This document shows positions 1 to 6,125 of a stretch of 8,695 bases of DNA, in pieces. Below the pieces are notes generated by a model, which was given only the letters and a program-made list of their open reading frames with translations, made no database searches and had not been told where the DNA came from. Made by a program: the position numbers and the translations under genes. The stretch comes from DASQUK01 sp046723645 (GTDB lineage Bacteria; Actinomycetota; Acidimicrobiia; Acidimicrobiales; VFJN01): the NCBI GenBank assembly GCA_046723645.1, contig JBKOUY010000212.1:1-8695 (forward strand). Direction: 5' to 3'. Numbering within the stretch: the first letter of the stretch is position 1; each line of letters begins with the position of its first letter.

Positions 1-20
1 CGACCTCCGGTAGGCTGCCC

Positions 21-34
21 GCCCGCATGCGGGC
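21..34. promoter_or_regulatory. Perfect 14-base palindrome over the start codon of the quinone oxidoreductase gene
   Basis: The bases GCCCGCATGCGGGC read the same on both strands, and the ATG at 27-29 lies at their centre. In mRNA the two arms could pair only imperfectly, because almost no loop remains. A DNA-level protein site or a chance event in GC-rich sequence are therefore both possible. No clear Shine-Dalgarno sequence is visible in the 26 bases before the ATG. This is a low-confidence call. Confidence 0.2.
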
Positions 35-1013
35 CGTTCAGATCGTCGACCTAACCGGGCCGGAGAGCGCGCTCCGCGTGGTGGACCTGCCCGAGCCCGA
101 GCCATCGCACCCCCTGACGCCCGGCAGCGGCGTGGTCGTCGAGGTACACGCGGCCGGGGTGTCGTTTCCCGAATTGCTCCAGACGCGGGGCCAGTACCAG
201 TACAAGCCAGACCTGCCGTTCGTGCCAGGTAGCGAGGTGGGCGGAGTCGTGATCAGCGCCCCGGAGGGCGCGGCCGTGCAGTCCGGCGATCGGGTGGCGG
301 CGTTCCCGTTCCTCGGCGCCTGGGCGGAGACGGCGGTCGCCCCCGAGCACATGGTGTTCAAGCTCCGTGCCCAGCTGGACTACGCGCAGGGCGCGGCGTT
401 GATCCTCAACTACCACACCGCGTACTTCAGCCTGAAGCTTCGCGGCCGGCTGGTCGCGGGCGAGACTGTGCTCATCCACGGCGCTGCCGGCGGCGTCGGG
501 ACGGCCGCGATCCAGGTCGCGAAGGGCCTCGGTGCCCGGACCATCGCGGTCGTGTCCTCCGACGAGAAGGCCGGAATCGCGCGGGCTGCCGGCGCCGACG
601 AGGTCGTCCGTTCCGACGGTCCCTGGAAGGACGAGGCGAAGGCGCTCTCCGGCGGCGGCGTTGACGTCGTGCTCGACCCGGTGGGCGGCGACCGCTTCAC
701 CGACAGCATCCGTTCGCTGCGCGAGGGCGGGCGCGTGCTGGTCGTCGGTTTCACGGGTGGCGCGATACCTGAGGTCAAGGTGAACCGGCTGCTGCTGAAC
801 AACACCGAGGTGGTGGGCGCAGGCTGGGGCGCGTACGTCATGGGCAAGCCCGAGGTTTGGCGCGAGATCGGCGCTGCGGTGAGCGAGCTGGTCGACACGG
901 GCCAGGTCCGCCCGATCGTCGGCGCTCGCTTTCCGCTCGAGCAGGCCGGCAGGGCCCTCCGGCTCCTCGAGGAGCGCGAGGCGGTCGGCAAGGTCGTGCT
1001 CGACGTCCGTTGA
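27..1013 (+). CDS. NADPH:quinone oxidoreductase-like, zinc-independent MDR family
   Basis: A 328-residue protein of the usual length for the quinone oxidoreductase branch of medium-chain dehydrogenases/reductases. Residues 1-125 form the GroES-like catalytic domain, including the FVPGSEVGG stretch at about 65-73. Residues 126-270 form the Rossmann NAD(P)-binding domain, with HGAAGGVG at 151-158 (the AxxGxxG-type dinucleotide loop) and DPVGG at 217-221. The C-terminus (GKVVLDVR) is typical of the family. I see no cysteines, so the structural and catalytic zinc sites of alcohol dehydrogenases are absent. Family members reduce quinones or enoyl-type substrates with NADPH in the cytosol; the substrate here cannot be told. 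The start fits the family's N-terminus, but the reading frame stays open to the window edge, so an upstream start is not excluded. The gene converges on the dipeptidase gene. Confidence 0.93.
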   Translation: MRAVQIVDLTGPESALRVVDLPEPEPSHPLTPGSGVVVEVHAAGVSFPELLQTRGQYQYKPDLPFVPGSEVGGVVISAPEGAAVQSGDRVAAFPFLGAWAETAVAPEHMVFKLRAQLDYAQGAALILNYHTAYFSLKLRGRLVAGETVLIHGAAGGVGTAAIQVAKGLGARTIAVVSSDEKAGIARAAGADEVVRSDGPWKDEAKALSGGGVDVVLDPVGGDRFTDSIRSLREGGRVLVVGFTGGAIPEVKVNRLLLNNTEVVGAGWGAYVMGKPEVWREIGAAVSELVDTGQVRPIVGARFPLEQAGRALRLLEEREAVGKVVLDVR

Positions 1014-1023
1014 CCACGCCGGT

Positions 1024-1042
1024 GGGCCACGCCGGTGGGCCC
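1024..1042. terminator. Hairpin between convergent genes, possible bidirectional terminator
   Basis: The 29-base gap between two convergent stop codons contains two head-to-tail copies of a 13-base unit, CCACGCCGGTGGG (1014-1026 and 1027-1039). The second copy with its flanks forms a stem GGGCCAC / GTGGgCCC around a GCCG loop, seven pairs with one bulged G. There is no T-tract on either side, so intrinsic termination is uncertain, though GC-rich actinomycete terminators often lack a strong tract. Confidence 0.4.
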
Positions 1043-2101
1043 TCAGCCCGACGCTCGGCGCGCCCCGGCCTCGACCCGTCTCAGCACCCGGAGGGCATTG
1101 GCGCCGAGGATCCCCTCCACCTCCCCGTCGTCGAAGCCGCCGCCGAGCAGCGCCGCGGTCAGCTTGGGCAGGTCGGCCTCGCCGGCGAAGCCGGCCATGA
1201 CGCCGGGGACACCGTTCATGTCGCTGCCGATGGCGAGGTGGTCAGGACCGACGGCATCCGCGATGTACCGGGCGTGGGCCACGAGGTCGCCGATGGTGCG
1301 CACGCCGAAGCGACGCGCTCGGTAGGGCCAGAGCCCGATCACACCGCCGGTCGACGCGATCGCCCGTAGCTCGTCGTCGGCCAGGTAGCGGGCGAAATCC
1401 TGCAGGGCGCGGGCGCCGGTGTGCGACGACACCACGGGGGCGGTCGCCGCGTCGAGGACGCCCAGCAGCGTGGCCCGGTCGGCGTGGGCCACGTCGACCA
1501 GCACGCCGAGCTGGTTCATGCGCCCGACGACCCGCGTGCCGGTCGGGCTGAGGCCCGGCGAGGCGTGGCGCCGAACGGGTAGCGGCCCGGCGTACCGCTG
1601 CCACGGGAGGCATGTGGTGCCCAGCGCGTTGTCACCCAGATGCACCAGCACCATCACGCGGACGCCACGCTCGTGCCACGCGTCGATGCCATCGACGTCG
1701 TGGCCAATCGCGTCTGCGCCTTCGACACCGAGCACCACCGCAGGCACGCCCTGTGCTCGGGCGTTCACGAGATCGTCGACCGAGCGGGCCACACGGGCCC
1801 CGGCGTCAACGGCTTGCCCCTCGATCAGGGCCAACTGCGCCTCGACCGCATCCCATGGGCTCCGGCGAACGTGCCAACGCGTGACGATCGGATCGCCGAC
1901 AGCCTTGGCGACCACCGCATCGACCCCCGCCCGTCGTAACACGTCGAAACCGACCTCCTCCGGGGCCCGACTCGTGACGCCGCGCCACACCGTGCGGAAC
2001 GGCTGCGGCACGAACCCCGGGCCGTGAGTGTGCAGATCGAGCACGAAGGACCGGCGATGGAGCCGGTCCGCGTCGACGACCGACTGCGGCACCCTGGTCA
2101 T
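1043..2101 (-). CDS. Membrane dipeptidase family (peptidase M19) metallohydrolase
   Basis: A 352-residue protein that matches the renal/membrane dipeptidase family (M19), a TIM-barrel binuclear zinc hydrolase that cleaves dipeptides and related amides. Landmarks in order: DLHTHG at 22-27 (position of the family DGHND metal motif), GVEGAD at 125-130 with E128 as the likely bridging ligand, a GLSPTG stretch at 183-188, LVDVAHAD at 201-208 with H206, SSHTGARAL at 225-233 with H227, and IGSDMNG at 291-297 with D294. The C-terminal ILGANALRVL is also characteristic. The first motif reads H-x-H (H24, H26) where the classical enzyme has H-x-D, so the substrate or metal site may differ. No signal peptide is visible, so a cytosolic location is likely. 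The start codon overlaps the stop of the upstream Rieske gene as ATGA, which implies translational coupling. The family is secure; the substrate is unknown. Confidence 0.9.
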   Translation of the reverse strand: MTRVPQSVVDADRLHRRSFVLDLHTHGPGFVPQPFRTVWRGVTSRAPEEVGFDVLRRAGVDAVVAKAVGDPIVTRWHVRRSPWDAVEAQLALIEGQAVDAGARVARSVDDLVNARAQGVPAVVLGVEGADAIGHDVDGIDAWHERGVRVMVLVHLGDNALGTTCLPWQRYAGPLPVRRHASPGLSPTGTRVVGRMNQLGVLVDVAHADRATLLGVLDAATAPVVSSHTGARALQDFARYLADDELRAIASTGGVIGLWPYRARRFGVRTIGDLVAHARYIADAVGPDHLAIGSDMNGVPGVMAGFAGEADLPKLTAALLGGGFDDGEVEGILGANALRVLRRVEAGARRASG

Positions 2102-3162
2102 GCCTCGAAGACGACCGTGCGATCGCTGACCGTGGCCGCGACCGTGTCGGCGCCGCCCGGCAGCTCAGCTCGCTCGGCGTGGCGGAGCAGGTGCCGGATC
2201 GCATTGCCGAAGAGGTCGAGCTCGGAGGAGGCGAAGTGCTCCCCTCCGAGGCTGCGTATCCGTTGAGTCTGGTGCGCCAGGGCGCGGGCGTCCTGGCGCA
2301 GGATCTGCCTGCCCCGCTGCCACACCACGGGCCGCACGACGGCGGCCGGCAGGCGGCTCTGGAACCGAACGACGAACCAGGCGCGCGTTCGGAACGGTGA
2401 CATCGGGAGGTGGACGATCGTGTTGACGATTCGGAACCAGCCTTCGACCGCGTACTCGATCTGCGCGATGGACGGGAGGAAGAAGCGGTCCCAGTGGTCG
2501 AAGGTGCGCCCCGTGCCCTCCCGAAGCCGGATCGGTCCCATGCCCGCCGGCTCGCCGAGGTACTGCACCTCGACACCGTCGGCCACCGGGCGGCGCACTG
2601 CGGTGATCGGGCGGGGTTTGCCGCCGCGGAAGATCCCCCGATGGAGGAACGCCGTGTGCGGGACGTCCAGTGCGTTCTCCAGCGAGGCATGCAACGTGCA
2701 CTCGAGGTCGCACCGAAGGATCACCTCACCGGCGCCGCGGCCCTCGAGTGCGGGGAGGGCGAATGGCCGCCGATCCGGCTCGGCGTCCGCTTCTCCCCAC
2801 GCCCAGACGATGCCGTCCTGCTCGACCGCGGCATGCGTGGACACCCTCCGGGCGTCGGCCGCCTGCCCGCGGCCCTCGGGAAGCCCGGGGACTCGGATGC
2901 ACTGCCCGCGGCCGTCGTAGGTCCAGCCGTGATAACCACACTCGAGGCCGCCGTCGTCGGTGACTCTCCCGAGCGTGAGCGGGTAGTTGCGATGGGCGCA
3001 CCGGTCGAGGAGGACGGCAGGCGCGCCTCCCGGGGCACGGAACACCGCGAGCGGCGTGTCCATGAGCGTCACGGCCAGCGGTCGACGGCCCAGCTCCGAC
3101 GATCGGGCCACGGGGTACCACCAACGGCGTGGGAAGGCCACGGAGGACGACCCCTTCTCCAT
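2098..3162 (-). CDS. Rieske [2Fe-2S] non-heme iron oxygenase, oxygenase component
   Basis: A 354-residue protein with a Rieske domain in residues 10-125 and a catalytic domain after it. The cluster ligands are C55-x-H57 and C75-x2-H78, in CAHRNYPL and CGYHGWTYDGRG. The mononuclear iron site is visible as ENALDVPHTAFLH (162-174), with H169 and H174 as ligands. The acid ligand is probably D291 in RQDARALAHQTQ, the pattern seen in VanA-like and pheophorbide-oxygenase-like members. Such enzymes hydroxylate, demethylate or cleave aromatic or cyclic substrates using electrons from a separate reductase. No reductase or ferredoxin gene lies in this window. The ATG start is the only ATG in frame near the family N-terminus; its Shine-Dalgarno (GGACGG) is weak. 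The gene is the first of a two-gene unit with the dipeptidase, and a 280-base non-coding region precedes it. Substrate unknown. Confidence 0.93.
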   Translation of the reverse strand: MEKGSSSVAFPRRWWYPVARSSELGRRPLAVTLMDTPLAVFRAPGGAPAVLLDRCAHRNYPLTLGRVTDDGGLECGYHGWTYDGRGQCIRVPGLPEGRGQAADARRVSTHAAVEQDGIVWAWGEADAEPDRRPFALPALEGRGAGEVILRCDLECTLHASLENALDVPHTAFLHRGIFRGGKPRPITAVRRPVADGVEVQYLGEPAGMGPIRLREGTGRTFDHWDRFFLPSIAQIEYAVEGWFRIVNTIVHLPMSPFRTRAWFVVRFQSRLPAAVVRPVVWQRGRQILRQDARALAHQTQRIRSLGGEHFASSELDLFGNAIRHLLRHAERAELPGGADTVAATVSDRTVVFEA

Positions 3163-3317
3163 CCGTCCATCATGCCGGTCCGCCGACGGCGTGGGCCGCG
3201 AGGTCGATTGGTTTGCGGTCGGCGATCCCGAACGGCGGGGGTGAGATCTGCTCCCGAGCGGTCACGCATCGGCGATGGTGCGACCCCACGCCGAGGCTGA
3301 GCAAGCCGCCAGAGCCA

Positions 3318-3345
3318 TGCCACACGGTTGCCACGGAGTTGCCAC
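3318..3345. repeat. Three TGCCAC boxes at exact 11-base spacing
   Basis: TGCCAC occurs at 3318-3323, 3329-3334 and 3340-3345. The last two share the longer core GTTGCCAC. On the minus strand this reads as GTGGCA boxes one helical turn apart, about 155-185 bases before the Rieske start codon. Direct repeats phased at one DNA turn are a common layout for cooperative regulator binding, so an activator or repressor site is plausible. The regulator is not encoded in the window. Confidence 0.4.
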
Positions 3346-3384
3346 CGCTGCGCTCGACGCTCGGAGGGTCGCATCTTTGCTCAA

Positions 3385-3396
3385 CGAGCCGGCTCG
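3385..3396. promoter_or_regulatory. Perfect 12-base palindrome, CGAGCCGGCTCG
   Basis: The site is fully symmetric and lies 46 bases beyond the stop of the serine-triplet gene and 222 bases upstream of the Rieske start. It could be a dimeric regulator site. As RNA it has no loop, so it would form only a weak hairpin and is a poor terminator candidate. In GC-rich DNA such a site can also arise by chance. Confidence 0.2.
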
Positions 3397-3442
3397 GAAA
3401 GCCCGCGCCTGACTGATCACGGCAGCTCCGGGCCCGACGCGT

Positions 3443-3817
3443 CTACCGGCGGCGGCGCAGGCTGTTCGCAGCCCCCAGGAGGCCGGCGACCGCCAGCACG
3501 GCGCCGAGGGCCCGCGCGGCCGGCGGCGTGTCGTCGGCCGCACCAGGCCGGCGGGACCCTCCGGCGTCGCCGATCGACAGGATCGAGCCAGTCGACCCGA
3601 TCGACAGGATCGAGCCACTCGACCCGATCGACAGGATCGAGCCGCTCGACCCGATCGACAGGATGGACCCCGCGGACCCTGCGGAGGCCAGCGATCCGAC
3701 CGACAGGGCGGACCCGAACGACAGCGCCGACCCCACCGACGCCACCGACAACGCCGATCCCAGCGAGCACCACGACAGCACCGACCACGCGGAGCGAGAC
3801 GACCGGACGCCGACCAC
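3443..3817 (-). CDS. Small serine-triplet repeat protein with C-terminal membrane anchor
   Basis: A 124-residue protein with no enzyme domain that I recognise. Serine falls at every third position from S6 to S81, 26 triplets without a break. The other positions are almost all small or aliphatic (I, L, V, G, A). Residues 50-82 are near-identical nine-residue units, GSILSIGSS. After residue 84 comes a short polar linker (SRRPGAADDTPPA), then a hydrophobic segment at about 101-118 (ARALGAVLAVAGLLGAA) and the ending SLRRRR. This suggests a tail-anchored protein with arginines in the cytosol and the repeat domain outside, probably a regular solenoid or polyproline-II-like fold. The start is GTG, the first start codon after an in-frame TAG; the Shine-Dalgarno is weak. 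Almost all codons end in G or C in this frame, which supports coding, although the opposite strand is also open across the repeat. It lies 86 bases downstream of rarA on the same strand. Similar serine/glycine repeat proteins occur in actinomycetes to my recollection, but I know no function. Confidence 0.68.
   Translation of the reverse strand: MVGVRSSRSAWSVLSWCSLGSALSVASVGSALSFGSALSVGSLASAGSAGSILSIGSSGSILSIGSSGSILSIGSTGSILSIGDAGGSRRPGAADDTPPAARALGAVLAVAGLLGAANSLRRRR
3571..3678. repeat. Four tandem copies of a 27-base unit inside the serine-triplet gene
   Basis: Copies occupy 3571-3597, 3598-3624, 3625-3651 and 3652-3678. Copies 1 and 2 differ at one base, copies 2 and 3 at one base, and copy 4 matches copy 3 at 21 of 27 positions. 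Each unit encodes nine residues (GSILSIGSS on the minus strand), so gain or loss of a copy keeps the frame. Near-identity at the DNA level suggests recent duplication by slippage or recombination, not only selection on the protein. Confidence 0.9.
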
Positions 3818-3903
3818 GACCCCAACCTACCGAGGGCGCTCGCCGCGCCCGGCGGCTCCGGACCCTGGCGTTGGCGTCAGGCGGCGACCCCGACCGCGAC
3901 GGG

Positions 3904-5307
3904 TCAGCGCTCGGGGTCGCGGAACTTCTCGAACTCCCACCACTCCTCGCCGTCGTAGGGTGCGTCGCCCCACCAGGCGCGCAGGCGCTTGCCGACCTCG
4001 GCCTCGTTTCCGTGGGGGGAGGGGCGGTAGTACACGCGCCGTTCCGGCGAGCCCCTCTCGCCCGCGACATCGGGCGGCCGGTACTCCTGGGCGATGAATC
4101 CCGACGGGTCGTTGTGGGGGTACCGGTAGCCACCGCCCTCCCGCAGCTTGTTGCGCTGGTACGGGTGGACGCTGCGCAGCGGCGGCGGCACCGCGCCCGC
4201 CTGGCGGTTCCGCACGTCGCCCATGGCCCGGGACAGTCCGGCCATGGCGGTGTTCGACTTCGGTGCGGTCGCCAGGTAGATGACCGCGTGGGCGAGGTTG
4301 AGGCCGGCCTCGGGTAGGCCCACGAACTCGACGGCGCGGGCGGCGGCGTCGGCGACGACGAGCCCCATGGAGTCGGCCATGCCGACGTCCTCCGACGCCA
4401 GGATCACGAGCCGCCGGGCGATGTAGCGGGCGTCCTCGCCGGCCTCGAGCATGCGGGCGAGCCAGTACAGACCGGCGTCGGGGTCGGAGCCGCGGATCGA
4501 CTTGATGAACGCCGAGATGACGTCGTAGTGGTCGTCCTCGCCGTAGCGGAGTACCCGCATCTGCCGGGCGCGCTCGACCTCGTCGAGCCCCACCTCGTCG
4601 TTCCCGTCCGCGCTCGCCAGGGCCAGGGCCACCTCCAGCGTGGTGAGCGCCGCCCGGGCGTCGCCGTCGGCCATGTCCACCAGGTGGTCGAGCGCCTCCG
4701 GCGTCATCGCCCCGCCTTCGACCGCGAGCGCCCGCCGTACCAGGATCCCCAGGTCGGCGTCGGCCAGCGGTTCGACCCTGAGCACCATCGACCGGCTGAT
4801 CAGTGGGGCGTTCACCTCGAAGAACGGATTCTCCGTCGTCGCGCCGATGAGGGTGAGCACCCCTTCCTCGACGGCGGGCAGCAGGGCGTCCTGCTGCGCC
4901 TTGTTGAACCGGTGGACCTCGTCGAGGAACAGGATCGTTCCCCGACCCTCGCCCGCGATCCGGGTGCGGGCGGCGTCGATGACCTCGCGCACGTCGCGCA
5001 CCCCCGCCGACACCGCCGACAGCGCCACGAACTCGCGGTCGGTCTGCGCCGCCACCACCCGGGCCAGCGTCGTCTTGCCCGTCCCCGGCGGACCCCACAG
5101 GATGACCGACGACAGCCGATCGGTCTCGATGAGCGCCCGCAGCGGCGCCCCCGGCCCGATCAGGTGCGCCTGTCCGACCATCTCGTCGAGCGTGCGTGGC
5201 CGCATCCTCGCCGCCAGGGGCGCCTGCTGGGCCAAGCGCTGGCGCAGCGCCGTCTCGACCGGGTCGTCGGGCGGCGGCTGCCCCGCACGGGCCTTGCGTG
5301 CCGGCAC
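3904..5307 (-). CDS. rarA: Replication-associated recombination protein RarA (MgsA/WRNIP1 family AAA+ ATPase)
   Basis: A 467-residue AAA+ ATPase of the clamp-loader-related RarA family, which acts at stalled replication forks and binds SSB in well-studied members. Residues 33-50 hold the family lead-in (RMRPRTLDEMVGQAHLIG). Walker A is GPPGTGKTT at 72-80, Walker B is ILFLDEVHRFNK at 125-136, and sensor 1 is GATTENPFF at 155-163. The RarA C-terminal tetramerisation region is clear from VHPYQRNKLREGGGYRYPH and the later GFIAQEYRPPD and RVYYRPSPHGNEAEV stretches. Length is normal for the family. The annotated start is a GTG without a visible Shine-Dalgarno, so the first 15-20 residues are uncertain. 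It follows the poly-gamma-glutamate hydrolase-like gene by 10 bases and is probably co-transcribed with it. The 86 bases after its stop hold only a weak 5-base-pair hairpin at 3842-3856. Confidence 0.96.
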   Translation of the reverse strand: MPARKARAGQPPPDDPVETALRQRLAQQAPLAARMRPRTLDEMVGQAHLIGPGAPLRALIETDRLSSVILWGPPGTGKTTLARVVAAQTDREFVALSAVSAGVRDVREVIDAARTRIAGEGRGTILFLDEVHRFNKAQQDALLPAVEEGVLTLIGATTENPFFEVNAPLISRSMVLRVEPLADADLGILVRRALAVEGGAMTPEALDHLVDMADGDARAALTTLEVALALASADGNDEVGLDEVERARQMRVLRYGEDDHYDVISAFIKSIRGSDPDAGLYWLARMLEAGEDARYIARRLVILASEDVGMADSMGLVVADAAARAVEFVGLPEAGLNLAHAVIYLATAPKSNTAMAGLSRAMGDVRNRQAGAVPPPLRSVHPYQRNKLREGGGYRYPHNDPSGFIAQEYRPPDVAGERGSPERRVYYRPSPHGNEAEVGKRLRAWWGDAPYDGEEWWEFEKFRDPER

Positions 5308-5317
5308 GCGCAGGAGG

Positions 5318-5932
5318 CTACCCGGCCCGATCAGACGTTCCCCGACTCGACGACATCGTGGTCGTCGCCGCGTCGACCAGGGCGTCGACGACCGCGTCCT
5401 CGTACTCGGGGCGATACGTCGGAGCGCCGGTGCCCGATCGCACGCGAGGTGGGAGCTCGAGCTGGGCGCCCCGCCGCCGAGGCAGGTTCACGGGATTGCG
5501 GGGGTGAAGGCCCCGCAGCTCTGGGGGGATCGCCTCCAGGTCGTCGATGACCGTGAACGCACCCCCGAGGCTCGCCCGGAGGCCCGCCCCCAACAGGGCG
5601 GCCAGCGCACGGTTCCGGCCGCCGACCAGCAGCGTGGTCCACATGTCGACGCGGCCATAGCCGTGCACGGCCACCACGACATCGACGTGCCCCATGAACG
5701 CCGCCAGGGCGGGCGACGCCTCGGTGTCGAACGCCACCGACGGCACGTGCCAGTAGAGGTCGGGGGGTTGGCGGACGAGGTACAGCGACGCGCCCGCCCG
5801 ATCCGCCGCCCGGGAGGCCACGACGTCGGTGCCCTGCTCGAGGTTCCCGCCGTGGGGGGCGAGCAGCCCGAACGTGCCGCGCAGCTCGCAGACCTCCTCG
5901 ACACCGGGATGCGCGAGCAACTCCGCAAGCAC
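5318..5932 (-). CDS. Poly-gamma-glutamate hydrolase family protein (PghP/YoqZ-like, PF05908 type)
   Basis: A 204-residue protein with the features of the zinc-dependent poly-gamma-glutamate hydrolases known from Bacillus phages and many bacteria. The signature is APHGGNLEQGTD at 25-36; H27 and E32 fit the first two metal ligands and H90 in AVHGYG fits the third (assignment by family pattern). Further conserved pieces are VGGRNR at 103-108 and NPVNLPRRRGAQLELPPRVR at 146-165, where E159 may be the catalytic acid. The start chosen is GTG at 5932, because GGAGGTG ends six bases before it. This removes 67 implausible residues of the longer frame and gives the usual family length. No signal peptide is visible. 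The true substrate may be another gamma-glutamyl or amide compound; no poly-glutamate synthesis genes lie nearby. The gene precedes rarA by 10 bases. Confidence 0.85.
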   Translation of the reverse strand: MLAELLAHPGVEEVCELRGTFGLLAPHGGNLEQGTDVVASRAADRAGASLYLVRQPPDLYWHVPSVAFDTEASPALAAFMGHVDVVVAVHGYGRVDMWTTLLVGGRNRALAALLGAGLRASLGGAFTVIDDLEAIPPELRGLHPRNPVNLPRRRGAQLELPPRVRSGTGAPTYRPEYEDAVVDALVDAATTTMSSSRGTSDRAG

Positions 5933-6079
5933 GCCGATCACCTCCGTGGACTGGCCGCGGCCCGTCAACCCAAGGTAGCGACCGGCATCTCGCTCGCCAG
6001 CTTCGCCGCCGACCAGCCCCACACCTACGAGGCGCTGGCCGCCAACACCCGGGCGGTCCTCGTGCTCGGCTACCGCTGA
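5909..6079 (+). CDS. Short ORF of unknown function, possibly the 3' remnant of a lost gene
   Basis: A 56-codon frame from ATG at 5909 to TGA at 6077-6079. Its last 34 codons (VATGISLASFAADQPHTYEA onward, ending VLVLGYR) all end in G or C after the first GTA, a coding-like bias, and the peptide is well mixed in composition. The first 23 codons are less biased and the ATG lacks a good Shine-Dalgarno. The 5' part overlaps head-to-head with the poly-gamma-glutamate hydrolase-like gene (5909-5932) and covers its ribosome-binding site, so both cannot be freely expressed together. I do not recognise the peptide. It could be a real small protein, a C-terminal fragment of a truncated gene, or chance. 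Confidence 0.3.
   Translation: MREQLRKHADHLRGLAAARQPKVATGISLASFAADQPHTYEALAANTRAVLVLGYR
5939..5945 (-). promoter_or_regulatory. Strong Shine-Dalgarno sequence of the poly-gamma-glutamate hydrolase-like gene
   Basis: On the minus strand the bases CGGAGGTGATC nearly match the full complement of the 16S rRNA 3' end. The GGAGGTG core lies six bases before the GTG at 5932. It is the clearest ribosome-binding site in the window and decides the start. The GTG inside the core itself is a less likely start. Confidence 0.75.
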
Positions 6080-6125
6080 CGGCCGGCGCCGCCCCCCGTG
6101 TCGTGCGTGTGCTGTGTCGCTGCTC

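Larger units (their letters stand above)
3163..3442 (-). promoter_or_regulatory. Non-coding 280-base region upstream of the Rieske/dipeptidase pair
   Basis: No reading frame here has a protein-like composition; the frames present are arginine/proline-rich shadows. Because it lies directly upstream of the Rieske gene, it probably contains that gene's promoter and the 3' end of the transcript of the serine-triplet gene. Ordered elements inside it are listed separately: three TGCCAC boxes and a 12-base palindrome. I could not identify a convincing -35/-10 pair. Confidence 0.4.

Noticed and set aside
2410..3300. Plus-strand open frame of 296 codons
   Set aside because: It is antisense to the Rieske gene, whose cluster and iron ligands are clear.
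3571..3678. CRISPR-like array
   Set aside because: The 27-base units are directly adjacent with no spacers and encode a peptide repeat.
3528..4097. Plus-strand frame with Asp-Pro-Ile-Asp repeats opposite the serine-triplet gene
   Set aside because: The acidic repeats are the reverse reading of the 27-base units. The frame then turns arginine/proline-rich, runs into antisense of rarA, and lacks any anchor or domain, while the minus strand gives a membrane helix, a basic tail and a clean stop.
4640..6079. Long plus-strand open frame of 479 codons
   Set aside because: Most of it is antisense to rarA and the poly-gamma-glutamate hydrolase-like gene, which have clear motifs. Its peptide is arginine/serine-rich without domains. 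Only the last part after 5909 might be coding.
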